Assembly (NCBI RefSeq): GCF_905163445.1
Contig: NC_053189.1
Location: 17,998,001-18,062,000, forward strand
DNA from: Pararge aegeria
Taxonomy: Eukaryota; Arthropoda; Insecta; Lepidoptera; Nymphalidae
DNA length: 64,000 bases
Direction: 5' to 3'
Shown here: piece after piece, positions 24,401-33,239 of the stretch
Position numbering within the stretch: the stretch's first letter is position 1
Layout: each line of letters starts with the position of its first letter
Program-made: the position numbers and the translations under genes
The notes under the pieces: model-generated
Told to the model about the DNA's origin: nothing
What the model saw: only the letters and a program-made list of their open reading frames with translations
Databases searched by the model: none

Positions 24401-27030
24401 GTCCTGCAAGTGCTTCCGGAGACGCTGCTCTGTGCCGTAGCGGTGGCCGCACTCGGAGCACGCGAAGGGCTTCCCGCTGGACTCCGAGTCAGCTTGGCAG
24501 ACTGCCATGTGCGTCGCCAGCATGGACAGGCGGTTGAACGTTTTGAGGCAAATGCTGCAGCTGAAAGTAACAACGTTAAGCTTTATCTATCTATACTAAT
24601 ATCATAAAGAGTGTTACACACAAATGGTATTAGACAAATGTTTTTTTTTTAATCCACTCCAAGTATAGCCCTTGACTGTAATCTCATCTAATGGTAAATG
24701 ATGATGCAGTCAAAGATGTTACCAGGCTAACCGGTCAGGTGTAAACTCTATGGCAGTTATTTTAAGCCCATACCCTCAAATTCAGAAATTATAAATTCCC
24801 AATAATACCCGGGAATCAAGATTGAATCTGGAACCTTCTACTTTAAAGCACAGTGCTCACCGCTGCAATAACACACTTTTTCTAACGCCCCTTGCGGTTT
24901 CACGAAAACACGACGCCATACACGTTGATTTAATTGTAAAGATTTATTTATTTGAGCGCGCTAAGAGAACTAAGAATATAGCAAACTTAACACTATTGCA
25001 TAAAACAATGTTAGAAGATATAATATATCTGAACATATTATGTTACAAGCAAGTGTGATGCAATAAATCATACTCACCAATATCTGTCTTTACTGAAATG
25101 GTTGTAGGCGTGCTCACCAAACGCTGAATACTTCTCAAATAGTTTGTCGCAAACAACACAGACATACACTATATCCTTGTCACCGTGTTCATATGAGACA
25201 TGCGCATCAAACTCCACTCTGTCCTTGCATATGACTGTGCAATAGCCGCAAGCAATACCACCTAAGCGTTCTATGGATGTTTCCTGGTTATCAGAATTTT
25301 GTATGACTTCTACAGTTTTTTCTTCCTTTATATCATCAAAATGTTTAAGCAGATGCAGACCTGCATCGTCCCTACTGGGTATGTTTTCATTGCAAATCGG
25401 GCATGTGTATATAAACACTGTGTGAACATCTGCATGGTCCTTGCAGCTGTCCAAGGAGGCTAACTTCACTTCGCATACTTGGCAATGATACGGCACTGAG
25501 CCTGTGTTATCGTGGATGATCTGATGAAGTTGTAACTCGCTCTTCGATGTGAATCTGAAAACATGAGAGGTAAATTAAAGTACTATTAACTTATAAGAGA
25601 GAGGGAAACCAATGGGCTGGCAGGCTTTAATAAATACAATCTGAAAGTAAGAAAGTTCATGATGAAATCATATAATTAGCAATTGAATGTCTGAAAGCCT
25701 CAGCAGCCCTACATCAACTGAGAAAAGGGCTGATAATCCTCAAATGGTAGAGCAGATAATCGTTAAGAACAATCATAATGAATCTCTCCAATGCAGCAAC
25801 TATAACTTTTGGCTTCAATACTAGAGGGTGCAGGATCACAAGAGTTTAATAAGTCCAATAAAAATATTCAAGATTGAGTATGTCCATCTTTTCGAGATAT
25901 GACAACGACACAAGATGTAGATTGTCAAAACCATTTCAACATGGTTTTTTTTTTTTTAAATATACTACGACAGTACACACATTGCCATCTAGCCCCAAAG
26001 TAAGCAAAGCAAGCTATGCTTACTTTGGGGCTAGAAGGCTATTATGGGTACTAAGATAGCTGATGAATATTTTTATGAATATAACACACATAAATACTTA
26101 TATACATAGAGACCCCGAGACACTGAAAAACCATCATATTCATCACACAAACATTTTCCAGTTGTGGGAATCGAACCCACAGCCTATTACTCAGAAAGCA
26201 GGGTTGCTGCCCACTGCGCCCGTCAAAATTTACTTAAATTTGATTAAAATTACTGTACTCACTGCTTGTTGCATGTTGAACATTTGAATGTGTGCATGGC
26301 TTTGATATGGTCGTTCAAAGCTGTAATCTTGGAGAAATATTTTAAACAATATTCACACCTGAAAGAGAATCACATATTAAAAACAAGGGTAGTATTTAAA
26401 CCTACTAATATTAATGTATATAAAAGGTATCATAAATGAGTAAATATGGCCATACTAAAGTTAAAGGTAAAGGGGGTGGTGACAACAGTATTCTAATCTA
26501 CTGTCACTATGGCACAGTTATACGCTACTCTAAGTAAGTTTTTTAATTATCTCCTAGTCAATAGATTGTTTTCCACTTGTAGCAGATCATTTTGTATTTA
26601 CTTTATTATTTAGTGTTTACAATTATGGTAGTGTTTAGTTTTAACTTTTTAATAAAATTTTATTTTGCTTGATTCAGTATCCCAAATATACTAACTTGTG
26701 TCTACACTTAATGACATGTGTAGTATAACAATGCCCACGAAGACTGGGATAACTAGTATGCTGTTTATGACACACCACACATGTGTACACTATCTTCTCC
26801 CCACTGCCATGTTTAGAATAATGGTCTTCATATTCCTTCTTTTTACTGTATGTTAATTCACATAAATGGCAATATATGCCACCAACTAAATCAATAGTTG
26901 TTGGTTTGGGTATATGAATTTGAGCATCTTTTGCCAGTTTTCTCAAATTCATCTGTTGTATGTTACGAAAATTTTCTGTTATATTGCTCGGAAGTGTTGC
27001 CTCTATGTCTGTGAAGGTGTGTGAAGCCAT
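21406..27030 (-). CDS. Multi-zinc-finger protein, 769 aa, six exons
   Basis: Exons on the minus strand: 26696-27030 (ATG at 27028-27030), 26263-26358, 25078-25554, 24351-24560, 22496-23340 and 21406-21752. All donors and acceptors are GT-AG; lengths sum to 2,310 nt and every split codon joins in frame, several of them inside zinc fingers. I count 16 C2H2-type fingers: two in the first exon (CHLC, CVVC), one complete and one split across the second, four complete in the third, then CSIC (a C2HC variant), CSEC and a C-x4-C finger split between exons four and five, and CRQC, CPIC, CKVC, CTYC and CTIC in the fifth. Residues from about 560 are acidic and non-finger (SDDEAEEINEIKI), and the C-terminus is Pro/Tyr/Asp-rich, as in an effector domain. 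Probably a nuclear DNA-binding regulator; no orthologue recognised. Retention of the last intron would give a shorter end at 22467. Introns carry SINE and LINE insertions. Confidence 0.9.
21835..21952 (-). mobile_element. SINE-B copy (head only)
   Basis: Minus-strand tRNA-related SINE. The antisense reads AAACATTTTCCAGTTGTGG, TCGAACCCACAGCC (B-box complement) and CAACTGCGCCAATCGG. Lies in the last intron of the zinc-finger gene. Confidence 0.75.
21985..22196 (-). mobile_element. SINE-B copy
   Basis: Near-complete minus-strand copy: body TACTACGACAATACACACAT, then CCAGACACTGAAAAACATTC, and tRNA-like head with GGAATCGAACCCACGG and CTGCGCCAATCGGCCG. In tandem with the copy at 21835. Confidence 0.8.
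23706..24339 (+). mobile_element. LINE-A copy, 5'-truncated
   Basis: The RT C-terminal end (VHKNISKFKRKFDCNN to NDKNAWV, stop near 24072) and 3' UTR with TTGTGGGC, TCTTCTTAGACCAGGGCGCG, ending in TTTGACTTTGACTTT. It lies in the intron between zinc-finger exons 4 and 5, antisense to that gene, with its 3' terminus about ten bases from the exon-4 donor. Confidence 0.85.
24655..24880. mobile_element. SINE-C copy
   Basis: Shares GCCCTTGACTGTAATCTCA, GATGATGCAGTCAAAGATG and AGAAATTATAAATTCCC with copies at 39257, 43225, 45865 and 49085. Confidence 0.6.
25955..26228 (-). mobile_element. SINE-B copy with a foldback at its tail
   Basis: Minus-strand copy in the intron between zinc-finger exons 2 and 3. 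Its tail carries a perfect 19-bp inverted repeat (arms 25988-26006 and 26017-26035, core TAGCCCCAAAGTAAGC) not present in the other copies. Confidence 0.75.
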
Positions 27031-27265
27031 CTTTTACCACTCTCTATGTGCAATCCATTTATTGAGTATGTATTTCTGTCAAATTGGTGTGTTTACTGCT
27101 ATTGATGATGGCAACAACATTATATTGTTGTACACCCTACATGTTTATTATTTTGGTATTTGCCTGGAAATAAACCATTATTTATTATTATTATTATTCA
27201 ATCAAATCAAAAATTATTATTCAAGTTTGCCTATCACAGACACTTATGAAACTATCATGTTTTTA

Positions 27266-27503
27266 GGTTTTATTAACTTAAAATTAAAGCTTGGCTAATC
27301 CAGGAAGGGGCCTCCGGGTGCTGGAATGGCAACTCTGCACCGGCATGTTATATTTTTTTTAATACATTAGGGGTTTTATTAACTTTAAATTAAAGCTAGG
27401 CTAATCTAAGAAGGAGCCTGCAAAGAGCATTGCCAACCAATGGACGTTAGGGCTCCGAGGTGCTGGAATGGCAACTCCGCACTTGTAAGAGCAGCATGTT
27501 ATA
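27266..27503. repeat. Imperfect tandem duplication containing RTE-LINE code
   Basis: Copies at 27266-27353 and 27372-27503 share GGTTTTATTAACTT, AATTAAAGC and GTGCTGGAATGGCAACTC; the second has about 40 extra bases. The GTGCTGGAATGGCAAC segment reads VLEWQ, the C-terminal end of RTE-type LINE ORFs seen more fully at 47839-48240. Confidence 0.6.
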
Positions 27504-27597
27504 TAAAACAAATTATTGTTATTATTTGTTTAGCTTGGAAGCTTAAGAAGATTTTTGTTTATGTTGATGATGATGATGTATGTGTTGATTGAGTACA

Positions 27598-27625
27598 TAT
27601 AAATTAAAAAAAAAAAAAAAAAATT
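27598..27625. repeat. Poly(A) tract
   Basis: Run of about 20 A on the plus strand, possibly a retroposon tail. Confidence 0.6.
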
Positions 27626-28420
27626 TTATATATTATCTACAGATGAACTTCAAATATACACATACAGACAGTTTTAACCTGGCAGTTTGAGTTCTAGTAG
27701 TTCTAAAAAAAAGAAATTATACGCATAATTAGTATAAATAATTATATAAGGCTTTATGTGGCAGTTTAACTCATTCCTCAAGTCTAAATATATGATAAAA
27801 CTAAGATGAAAATAATGAGTAGAAAATGAATCTCAACATATTACAATCTAGTCAATATTCCATTTAAGGAAATTGTGTTGTTTACACAAACAATATTATC
27901 ATATCTTATGAGGTCAATGGATTATCATAGTCAAGATTTACTCAGAAGCATTCAACAAGTATAAAACTGTATTGGTTAATTTTATTTAACATAACGAATT
28001 TAATTTTTATGGGCATATGGTCAATAAAATTATTTTTATTTTTAATTGCTAATTAAAAGTATGTATAAGTAAATTATGCTAAATTGTGAGTATATTTAAA
28101 ATTACTTTTAGACATATGTTACTTTAAAAACATAAATTTTAAAGTAAAATTCTGTTTTTAAACTTTCAGACATAATCGACCTTGAGTCCTTGACTAGTGA
28201 ATAAAAAATGGGAATATTAAAACACATACCTGCTAAGATTAGAATATAATCAAGTTTAGCACAGAATTCAAGTGTCCATGGATGTCATACAAATTAACGA
28301 AAAGAATTATATGATGATAAGAACACACTAAAGGATGATTCGAATTCATCATTTAACTTCGTGGGCCGAACAAGGTACATAATCAAGCGCTACAGTAAAA
28401 CATAAAGGTGCATCACTTAC

Positions 28421-29192
28421 AGAATCGGATATGAACTTATAAATCTGCATCGGACAGTCCAACGTTACATTTTACATTACAACAGCCGAAATAAAATATA
28501 AACGATAAAAAATGTAACGCCGGACGACAAACAACGCCAAGAAAACGTGTGAAATTTCTGCATTTGACATCTGTGGAGCTGTTGTAGAAAAAAATCAATA
28601 AAGTAATGAATATCCACACTAGCAACATTTCATTTTACATCAGTATGTGCTGTGCTTTCAAATCACTGACCACTGTGTTCTGCCTGCCTTACGTGCTTGA
28701 ACGTGCTGGGCACGGGACAAATCCCGTCGCACAAATTTTCGCGCTATGTAAATAAATGTATGGATAGTCACTTAGTCGCTGCTACCCATGCCACCGTCAT
28801 GGAATACTTAATGCTTAGTATATATAATTATCAATTTGCTTGATAAAGAATCGTAGACTGAGTCAGTCTAAGTATGGAATATATTTCCCATATATATAAA
28901 TAACAGAATATATTTTGTTTCTGTTTCAGCCCCTTCCACAGATTAAGTATGCCGCTCACAACAACGGAACGCGCATCACTATTTTTGTATTGTAAAATAG
29001 TACAAAATCAATCTGACTTAAGAAAAAAAAATCATACTGACATTCCTAATGTCTAGCAAAAATCAAAAATGGCGTAAACCTCAACAACCAAACAAATAAC
29101 AATAATAGTGTTTTCTCAATAATCTTCTTCTTTCAGTTAAATTATATTGGACAAACGTGAAGATAAATTGCCAAAGTTGTAATGTTATTCGG
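28421..29192. promoter_or_regulatory. Shared upstream region of the divergent zinc-finger and K2P genes
   Basis: On the minus strand a strong donor (TTCT/GTAAGTGATG) ends a probable 5' UTR exon at 28421 for the zinc-finger gene; that exon contains a 32-codon upstream ORF. On the plus strand a donor (ATTCG/GTAAGTAAC) at about 29191 ends a probable 5' UTR exon for the channel gene. Start sites for both should lie between roughly 28.65 and 29.13 kb, giving a head-to-head arrangement. Exact start sites are not visible. Confidence 0.5.
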
Positions 29193-29573
29193 TAAGTAAC
29201 TACTGCAATTATATTGTGATTTAAATTTTAGTATTATATTCAAAATACATCATTTTTGTAATAAATTAGGGAAGTGCGAGATAAAATAATTAAAACCAAT
29301 ATAAATATTAATAAGTATTATATACGATAGTAGTTATATTGTAATCCTACATGTTAAGTTTTTCTATCATTACAAACAAATCATCAGTAACTTTTAATCC
29401 GAACCCCTACGAAAACGAAATCAAAGGCGGGCTTTCAATGTTTTGTAATCAAAACTATATCTGGCATCGAGCCAACCGAATGCCAGAAATAGTATACGTT
29501 GAACGTGCGACGCTTAAACGTAAAACCGCAAAATTTTGTTGCACATAAATTTAATTCTACGTCTACGTCCAAA

Positions 29574-30644
29574 ATGGACCGACATCATACCCACTCGAGT
29601 ATTCATGGGTCCTATAGGAGTAAGGACTCTACTTCGACTACTGAGAGTGATCCTCGAGAGAAAATAAAGGATTGCTTAAGAAAGTTCATTGCGTTTATGT
29701 TCACGCAAGTGGGTGTTGGCGCCCTGGTAGTTTGCTATGCGATCCTAGGCGCCGCGAGTTTTATGCACATTGAAAAGGATAGTCCAGACGAACAACTTGA
29801 GAATGTTCTTCAATGGCGACAGAACTGTGTAGATGAATTGTGGAATATAACAAATGAATACAACATTTTGAACCATACCGCTTGGATGTTGAATAGCAAT
29901 AAGGTTTTAAAGGTATTTCAAAATAATATAACAGGAGCTATACATTTGGGATATAATGGTCGTGCTTCAGAAGATATATGGTCATTCCCAGCAGCTTTAA
30001 TGTACTCATTATCAGTGTTTACAATGATTGGTTATGGAAATGTAGTACCCAAGACAGTATGGGGCAAAATTGGTACAATAGCGTATGCATGCTTTGGTAT
30101 ACCAATTTATGTGCTTTATTTTTGCAATATGGGTAAAGTGTTGGCTAAAACTTTTAAATGGCTGTATATAACTGCCCACGAGTGTAGTCGCAGAGATGAC
30201 ACATTGCTTGAAGATGGTGAAATTCAGGCTATTAAAAGGAAGATCACTGTACCATCAACTGCTTGTCTGTGGGTTATATCATTCTATATATTGACTGGGA
30301 CTATTATGTTTGGTGCTTGGGAGAAGTGGAACTACTTAGACTCTACATATTTCTGTGTCATAAGTTTGTGCAAGATTGGCTTTGGGGATTTTGTACCTGG
30401 TGCAAACATTGCGGACTCTGCGGAAGGTTCCCATTTAAAATTAGTAATAAACTTTATATATGTTTTACTTGGAATGGGTCTTGTCGCAATGTGTTATAAT
30501 TTAATGTGCGAAGATGTGCGAGTCAAAGTGAGAGAACTGAGGCAGGACTTGAAGAATTGTTTGGATGATATAACATTAAAGATTACAGTTTGTATGAACG
30601 ATACAAAATATTACCATCAGAAACAAACAAGGAATATAAAATGA
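29574..30644 (+). CDS. Two-pore-domain (K2P/TWiK family) potassium channel, 356 aa
   Basis: Potassium-leak channel subunit of the plasma membrane. ATG 29574 has the context CCAAAATGG; the frame is open upstream to 29499 but without an ATG. Layout: hydrophilic N-terminus (1-41), TM1 about 42-64, a long extracellular cap with three Asn-x-Thr sequons (N91, N100, N118), pore 1 with TMIGYG at 150-155, TM2 about 163-185, TM3 about 232-248, pore 2 with CKIGFGD at 266-272, TM4 about 289-310, short C-terminus. Both filters keep GYG/GFG, but pore 2 has Cys where most channels have Thr at the first filter position. The coding region lacks introns; an upstream 5' UTR exon is likely. Divergent from the zinc-finger gene. 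Which insect paralogue (for example sandman or CG10864-like) cannot be fixed here. Confidence 0.93.
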   Translation: MDRHHTHSSIHGSYRSKDSTSTTESDPREKIKDCLRKFIAFMFTQVGVGALVVCYAILGAASFMHIEKDSPDEQLENVLQWRQNCVDELWNITNEYNILNHTAWMLNSNKVLKVFQNNITGAIHLGYNGRASEDIWSFPAALMYSLSVFTMIGYGNVVPKTVWGKIGTIAYACFGIPIYVLYFCNMGKVLAKTFKWLYITAHECSRRDDTLLEDGEIQAIKRKITVPSTACLWVISFYILTGTIMFGAWEKWNYLDSTYFCVISLCKIGFGDFVPGANIADSAEGSHLKLVINFIYVLLGMGLVAMCYNLMCEDVRVKVRELRQDLKNCLDDITLKITVCMNDTKYYHQKQTRNIK

Positions 30645-30941
30645 TGCTTTAGAAATGTGCTTAAGAATTTTGATAATAGCAGCAATATTGGGTTTTGTAG
30701 CCATATGCTTTTTTTAAGGGTGCTATAGTACAACAAAGGACCCTTATGATTTTGTTATGTCTGTCTGATCATGTGTCACCTGCATTTTTTGGATTTAGAT
30801 TGTTACAGAAGGAGGTTAGGAGAACAGGGAATTCCTACAATCAGCATATTTACAAATTTACTTTATTAAATTGATTGTAATTTCATTTTTGAAAGAGGAT
30901 TTTGTAATTATCATATATTTAATTGTACAATCAATCTTTAA

Positions 30942-30947
30942 AATAAA
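30942..30947 (+). terminator. Polyadenylation signal AATAAA (K2P gene)
   Basis: First AATAAA about 300 bp past the channel stop, immediately before a SINE-B head at 30952. Confidence 0.6.
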
Positions 30948-30951
30948 GTGA

Positions 30952-31195
30952 CCGGCCGATTGGTGCAGTGGGAAGCAACCCTGCATTCTGAGTTCAAGGC
31001 AGTGGGTTCTATTGCTACAACTGGAAAATGTTTGTGTTATGAAAATGAATCTTTTTAGTGTCTTAGTGTTTATCTGTATATTATAAGTATTTATGTCTAT
31101 TATTCATAAAAAATATCCATCAGCCATCTTAGTACCCATAACATAAGCTATGCTTATTTCGGGGTTAGATGGTAATGCGTGTATTATTAATTTTT
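30952..31195 (+). mobile_element. SINE-B copy (sense reference copy)
   Basis: Head GGCCGATTGGTGCAGTGGG (A-box region), GTGGGTTCTATTGC (degenerate B box), then TGGAAAATGTTTGTG, TCTTAGTACCCATAAC and a tail with GGGTTAGATGGTAATGCGTG. tRNA-derived SINE layout. Confidence 0.8.
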
Positions 31196-31199
31196 ACAA

Positions 31200-32220
31200 A
31201 AATAGTAATACCTACTTTTTTTATTTAATAAAATATTACAACATTATATTCAGTAATAAAATCTAAGCTTTGTACAAAAATAAAGTGCGTTTAAGTATAT
31301 GAACTAATATTTATAACAAAGTTTTCTTGAATGTTTTAATTAATTCAATATCATATAATTTAATCTATTTTTGATGAACATATTAATATTTTTACTCAGG
31401 AAGATGCATTTAAGTTTTAATATTTATCAACACAATTTATAAATGAATTTGATGATAGTGTAAAACAATAAACAGTTAAAAAAATTATAACAATAGTTTT
31501 TCATGGATTTATTTATTTAATTAAATTACTAAAAACTTATCAAACTGTGCTATGTATTAATTAAAATAGACAATGCACATAGTGAACTTGGTACTGAAAG
31601 TGACCTCTTCTGGTATAGTTAAGGAACACAAAAGTGGGTGAGGGTTGAACAAAAAGAATGCAAAATATTTGTGCGACATTAACGCCGTATAATAAATGCA
31701 GTATAATGTTGGAATGGACATGCAGTGTTTTGCACGCAGTCATTTAAAACGCTACTTACGTCTACTACTAGAAATGGAGTGATTATGTGGGGCTTTTACC
31801 TACCATAAACTCTGTACGTCCCTCTACAAACATATTGGCTAGAGTGTGAGATGCACTAGCTTATTTACCCCACTATCGCCAAAACTGTCATGTACCCGTA
31901 ACAGGTTAGCCTGGTACCATTAAAGACTGTACTAGTATTAGATTGGGATTGCAGTCAAAGCTTAGCTTGTAGTCGAATATAAAGATAAACTGTAATCTTG
32001 AAGATCTCACTGACCCAAGTCTTCTCAGTCAGATTCCTCTTGAGACCATTATTGGTCATTTAGTGATGTGGCACACTTGATTATCTGTCACAACTCTTCT
32101 CTGGTAGCTGCCTTCCTTGTACACTCAAGTAAGGGTACGGCAATTGAAGCCTTTATTTATTTGGTCGGCCCATCTCATAGGCGATCATTGGACATAATGG
32201 ACGTCGACCCTGTCGAAGAA
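31200..32220. other. Intergenic, no supported gene
   Basis: AT-rich DNA between the channel gene and SINE-A; a weak SINE-C-like piece (GGTTAGCCTGGTACCATTAAA, GATTGCAGTC) lies at about 31905-31965. Confidence 0.4.
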
Positions 32221-32221
32221 G

Positions 32222-32545
32222 CGGTGACAACCCAGTGGGTCCTCGACTTCACTTTCGGGGGAGTTCGAATCCCAGCACGCATCCCATCTCTAACTTTTCG
32301 AAGTAAATATGCACTTAGTCTTTAGTGCAATTAAAATATGCTATCTATCTATAAATAAGATATGCTTCAACGGTGTACGGAAACATCGTGAGGAAACCTG
32401 ATAGTTCACCATAATGTTCTCAAAGGTGTGTGGTGTGTCAACAAATCCGCACTGGGCCAGTGGACTACGGCCTTCACCCTTTTTCATTGTGGGAGGAGAC
32501 CCGTGCCCTGTGGTGGGCTGGTAATGGATTGATATGATGGTCGGC
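32222..32545 (+). mobile_element. SINE-A copy with tRNA-like head
   Basis: Head contains CAACCCAGTGGGTCCTCGAC and GAGTTCGAATCCCAGC, a good B box (GTTCGAATCC). The body has TGAGGAAACCTGATAG, GCACTGGGCCAGTGGACTA and GTGGTGGGCTGGTAATGG. Confidence 0.8.
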
Positions 32546-32652
32546 GTCGATACAATTCGGTGGGATTGAAGTCATATGCCAATCTGTGGAAGAATGTAAA
32601 AATATTTACTATATAAATAGACTGAATAAAACTTTGATTATGCCCCCTGCTT

Positions 32653-32895
32653 GGCTATCACGGGCGGGAGATAAGAATTATATCCCCTGACAAGGGATAT
32701 AATTAACGTTCCCACCAGCTAATTCACTGGAACATAGAATAGGAGAAGTTTACCCCCGTTTATTGATACACATATATTATTTGGATATTATTTCCACTTG
32801 TGCTCCAGTGCTCTGAGAGTTGATAAAGCTGTGGGACAAGATTAATTTATAACCTTTCCCCGGGGATATAATTGTCTCCCGCCCATGCTAGCCGT
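32653..32895. mobile_element. MITE-D, element with long terminal inverted repeats
   Basis: Left end GGCTATCACGGGCGGGAGAT with AATTATATCCCC; right end GGGGATATAATTGTCTCCC and GCCCATGCTAGCC. The two ends are inverted copies of about 33 bp. A second copy is split at 47073-47635. Confidence 0.7.
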
Positions 32896-33071
32896 GCCGT
32901 TGGTAAAGTTGGTGAAAATTAATTATTTTAAAACAATATTAATTATTTGAATAAATTTATTTAGAATTTTTTTTTTGCGTTTACCGATGCTAGGTCGCTA
33001 TTCCGGGCACTTGAGACCGCAACGTCCGAACCTATTTCACAGCTACCATTATAGCTTTGATTGCACACGTC

Positions 33072-33194
33072 GCAAACTCATATTTTAGGTAAAACGCCTA
33101 GATGCATGCGGCGGGACCTGTGTGCAACCTGGAGCAAACTCATATTCTTAGGCAAAACGCCTAAAAATGCCTTTTAGCATACGGCGGGAGCTGT
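33072..33194 (+). repeat. Direct repeat just upstream of the C2orf69-like start codon
   Basis: Copies at 33072-33122 and 33134-33194 share GCAAACTCATATT, TTAGGYAAAACGCCTA (a TAGGC/GCCTA hairpin) and GCATRCGGCGGGASCTGT. Copy 2 carries about ten extra bases. Lies 46-168 bp before the ATG, so in the promoter or 5' UTR. Confidence 0.75.
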
Positions 33195-33239
33195 AGCGCA
33201 GTTTGTCGGTGCAGGTATGCGTCGGTCGTGAGACGGGCG

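Noticed and set aside
29499..29573. 25-codon N-terminal extension of the K2P channel
   Set aside because: The frame is open but has no ATG; the first in-frame ATG is 29574 with good context.
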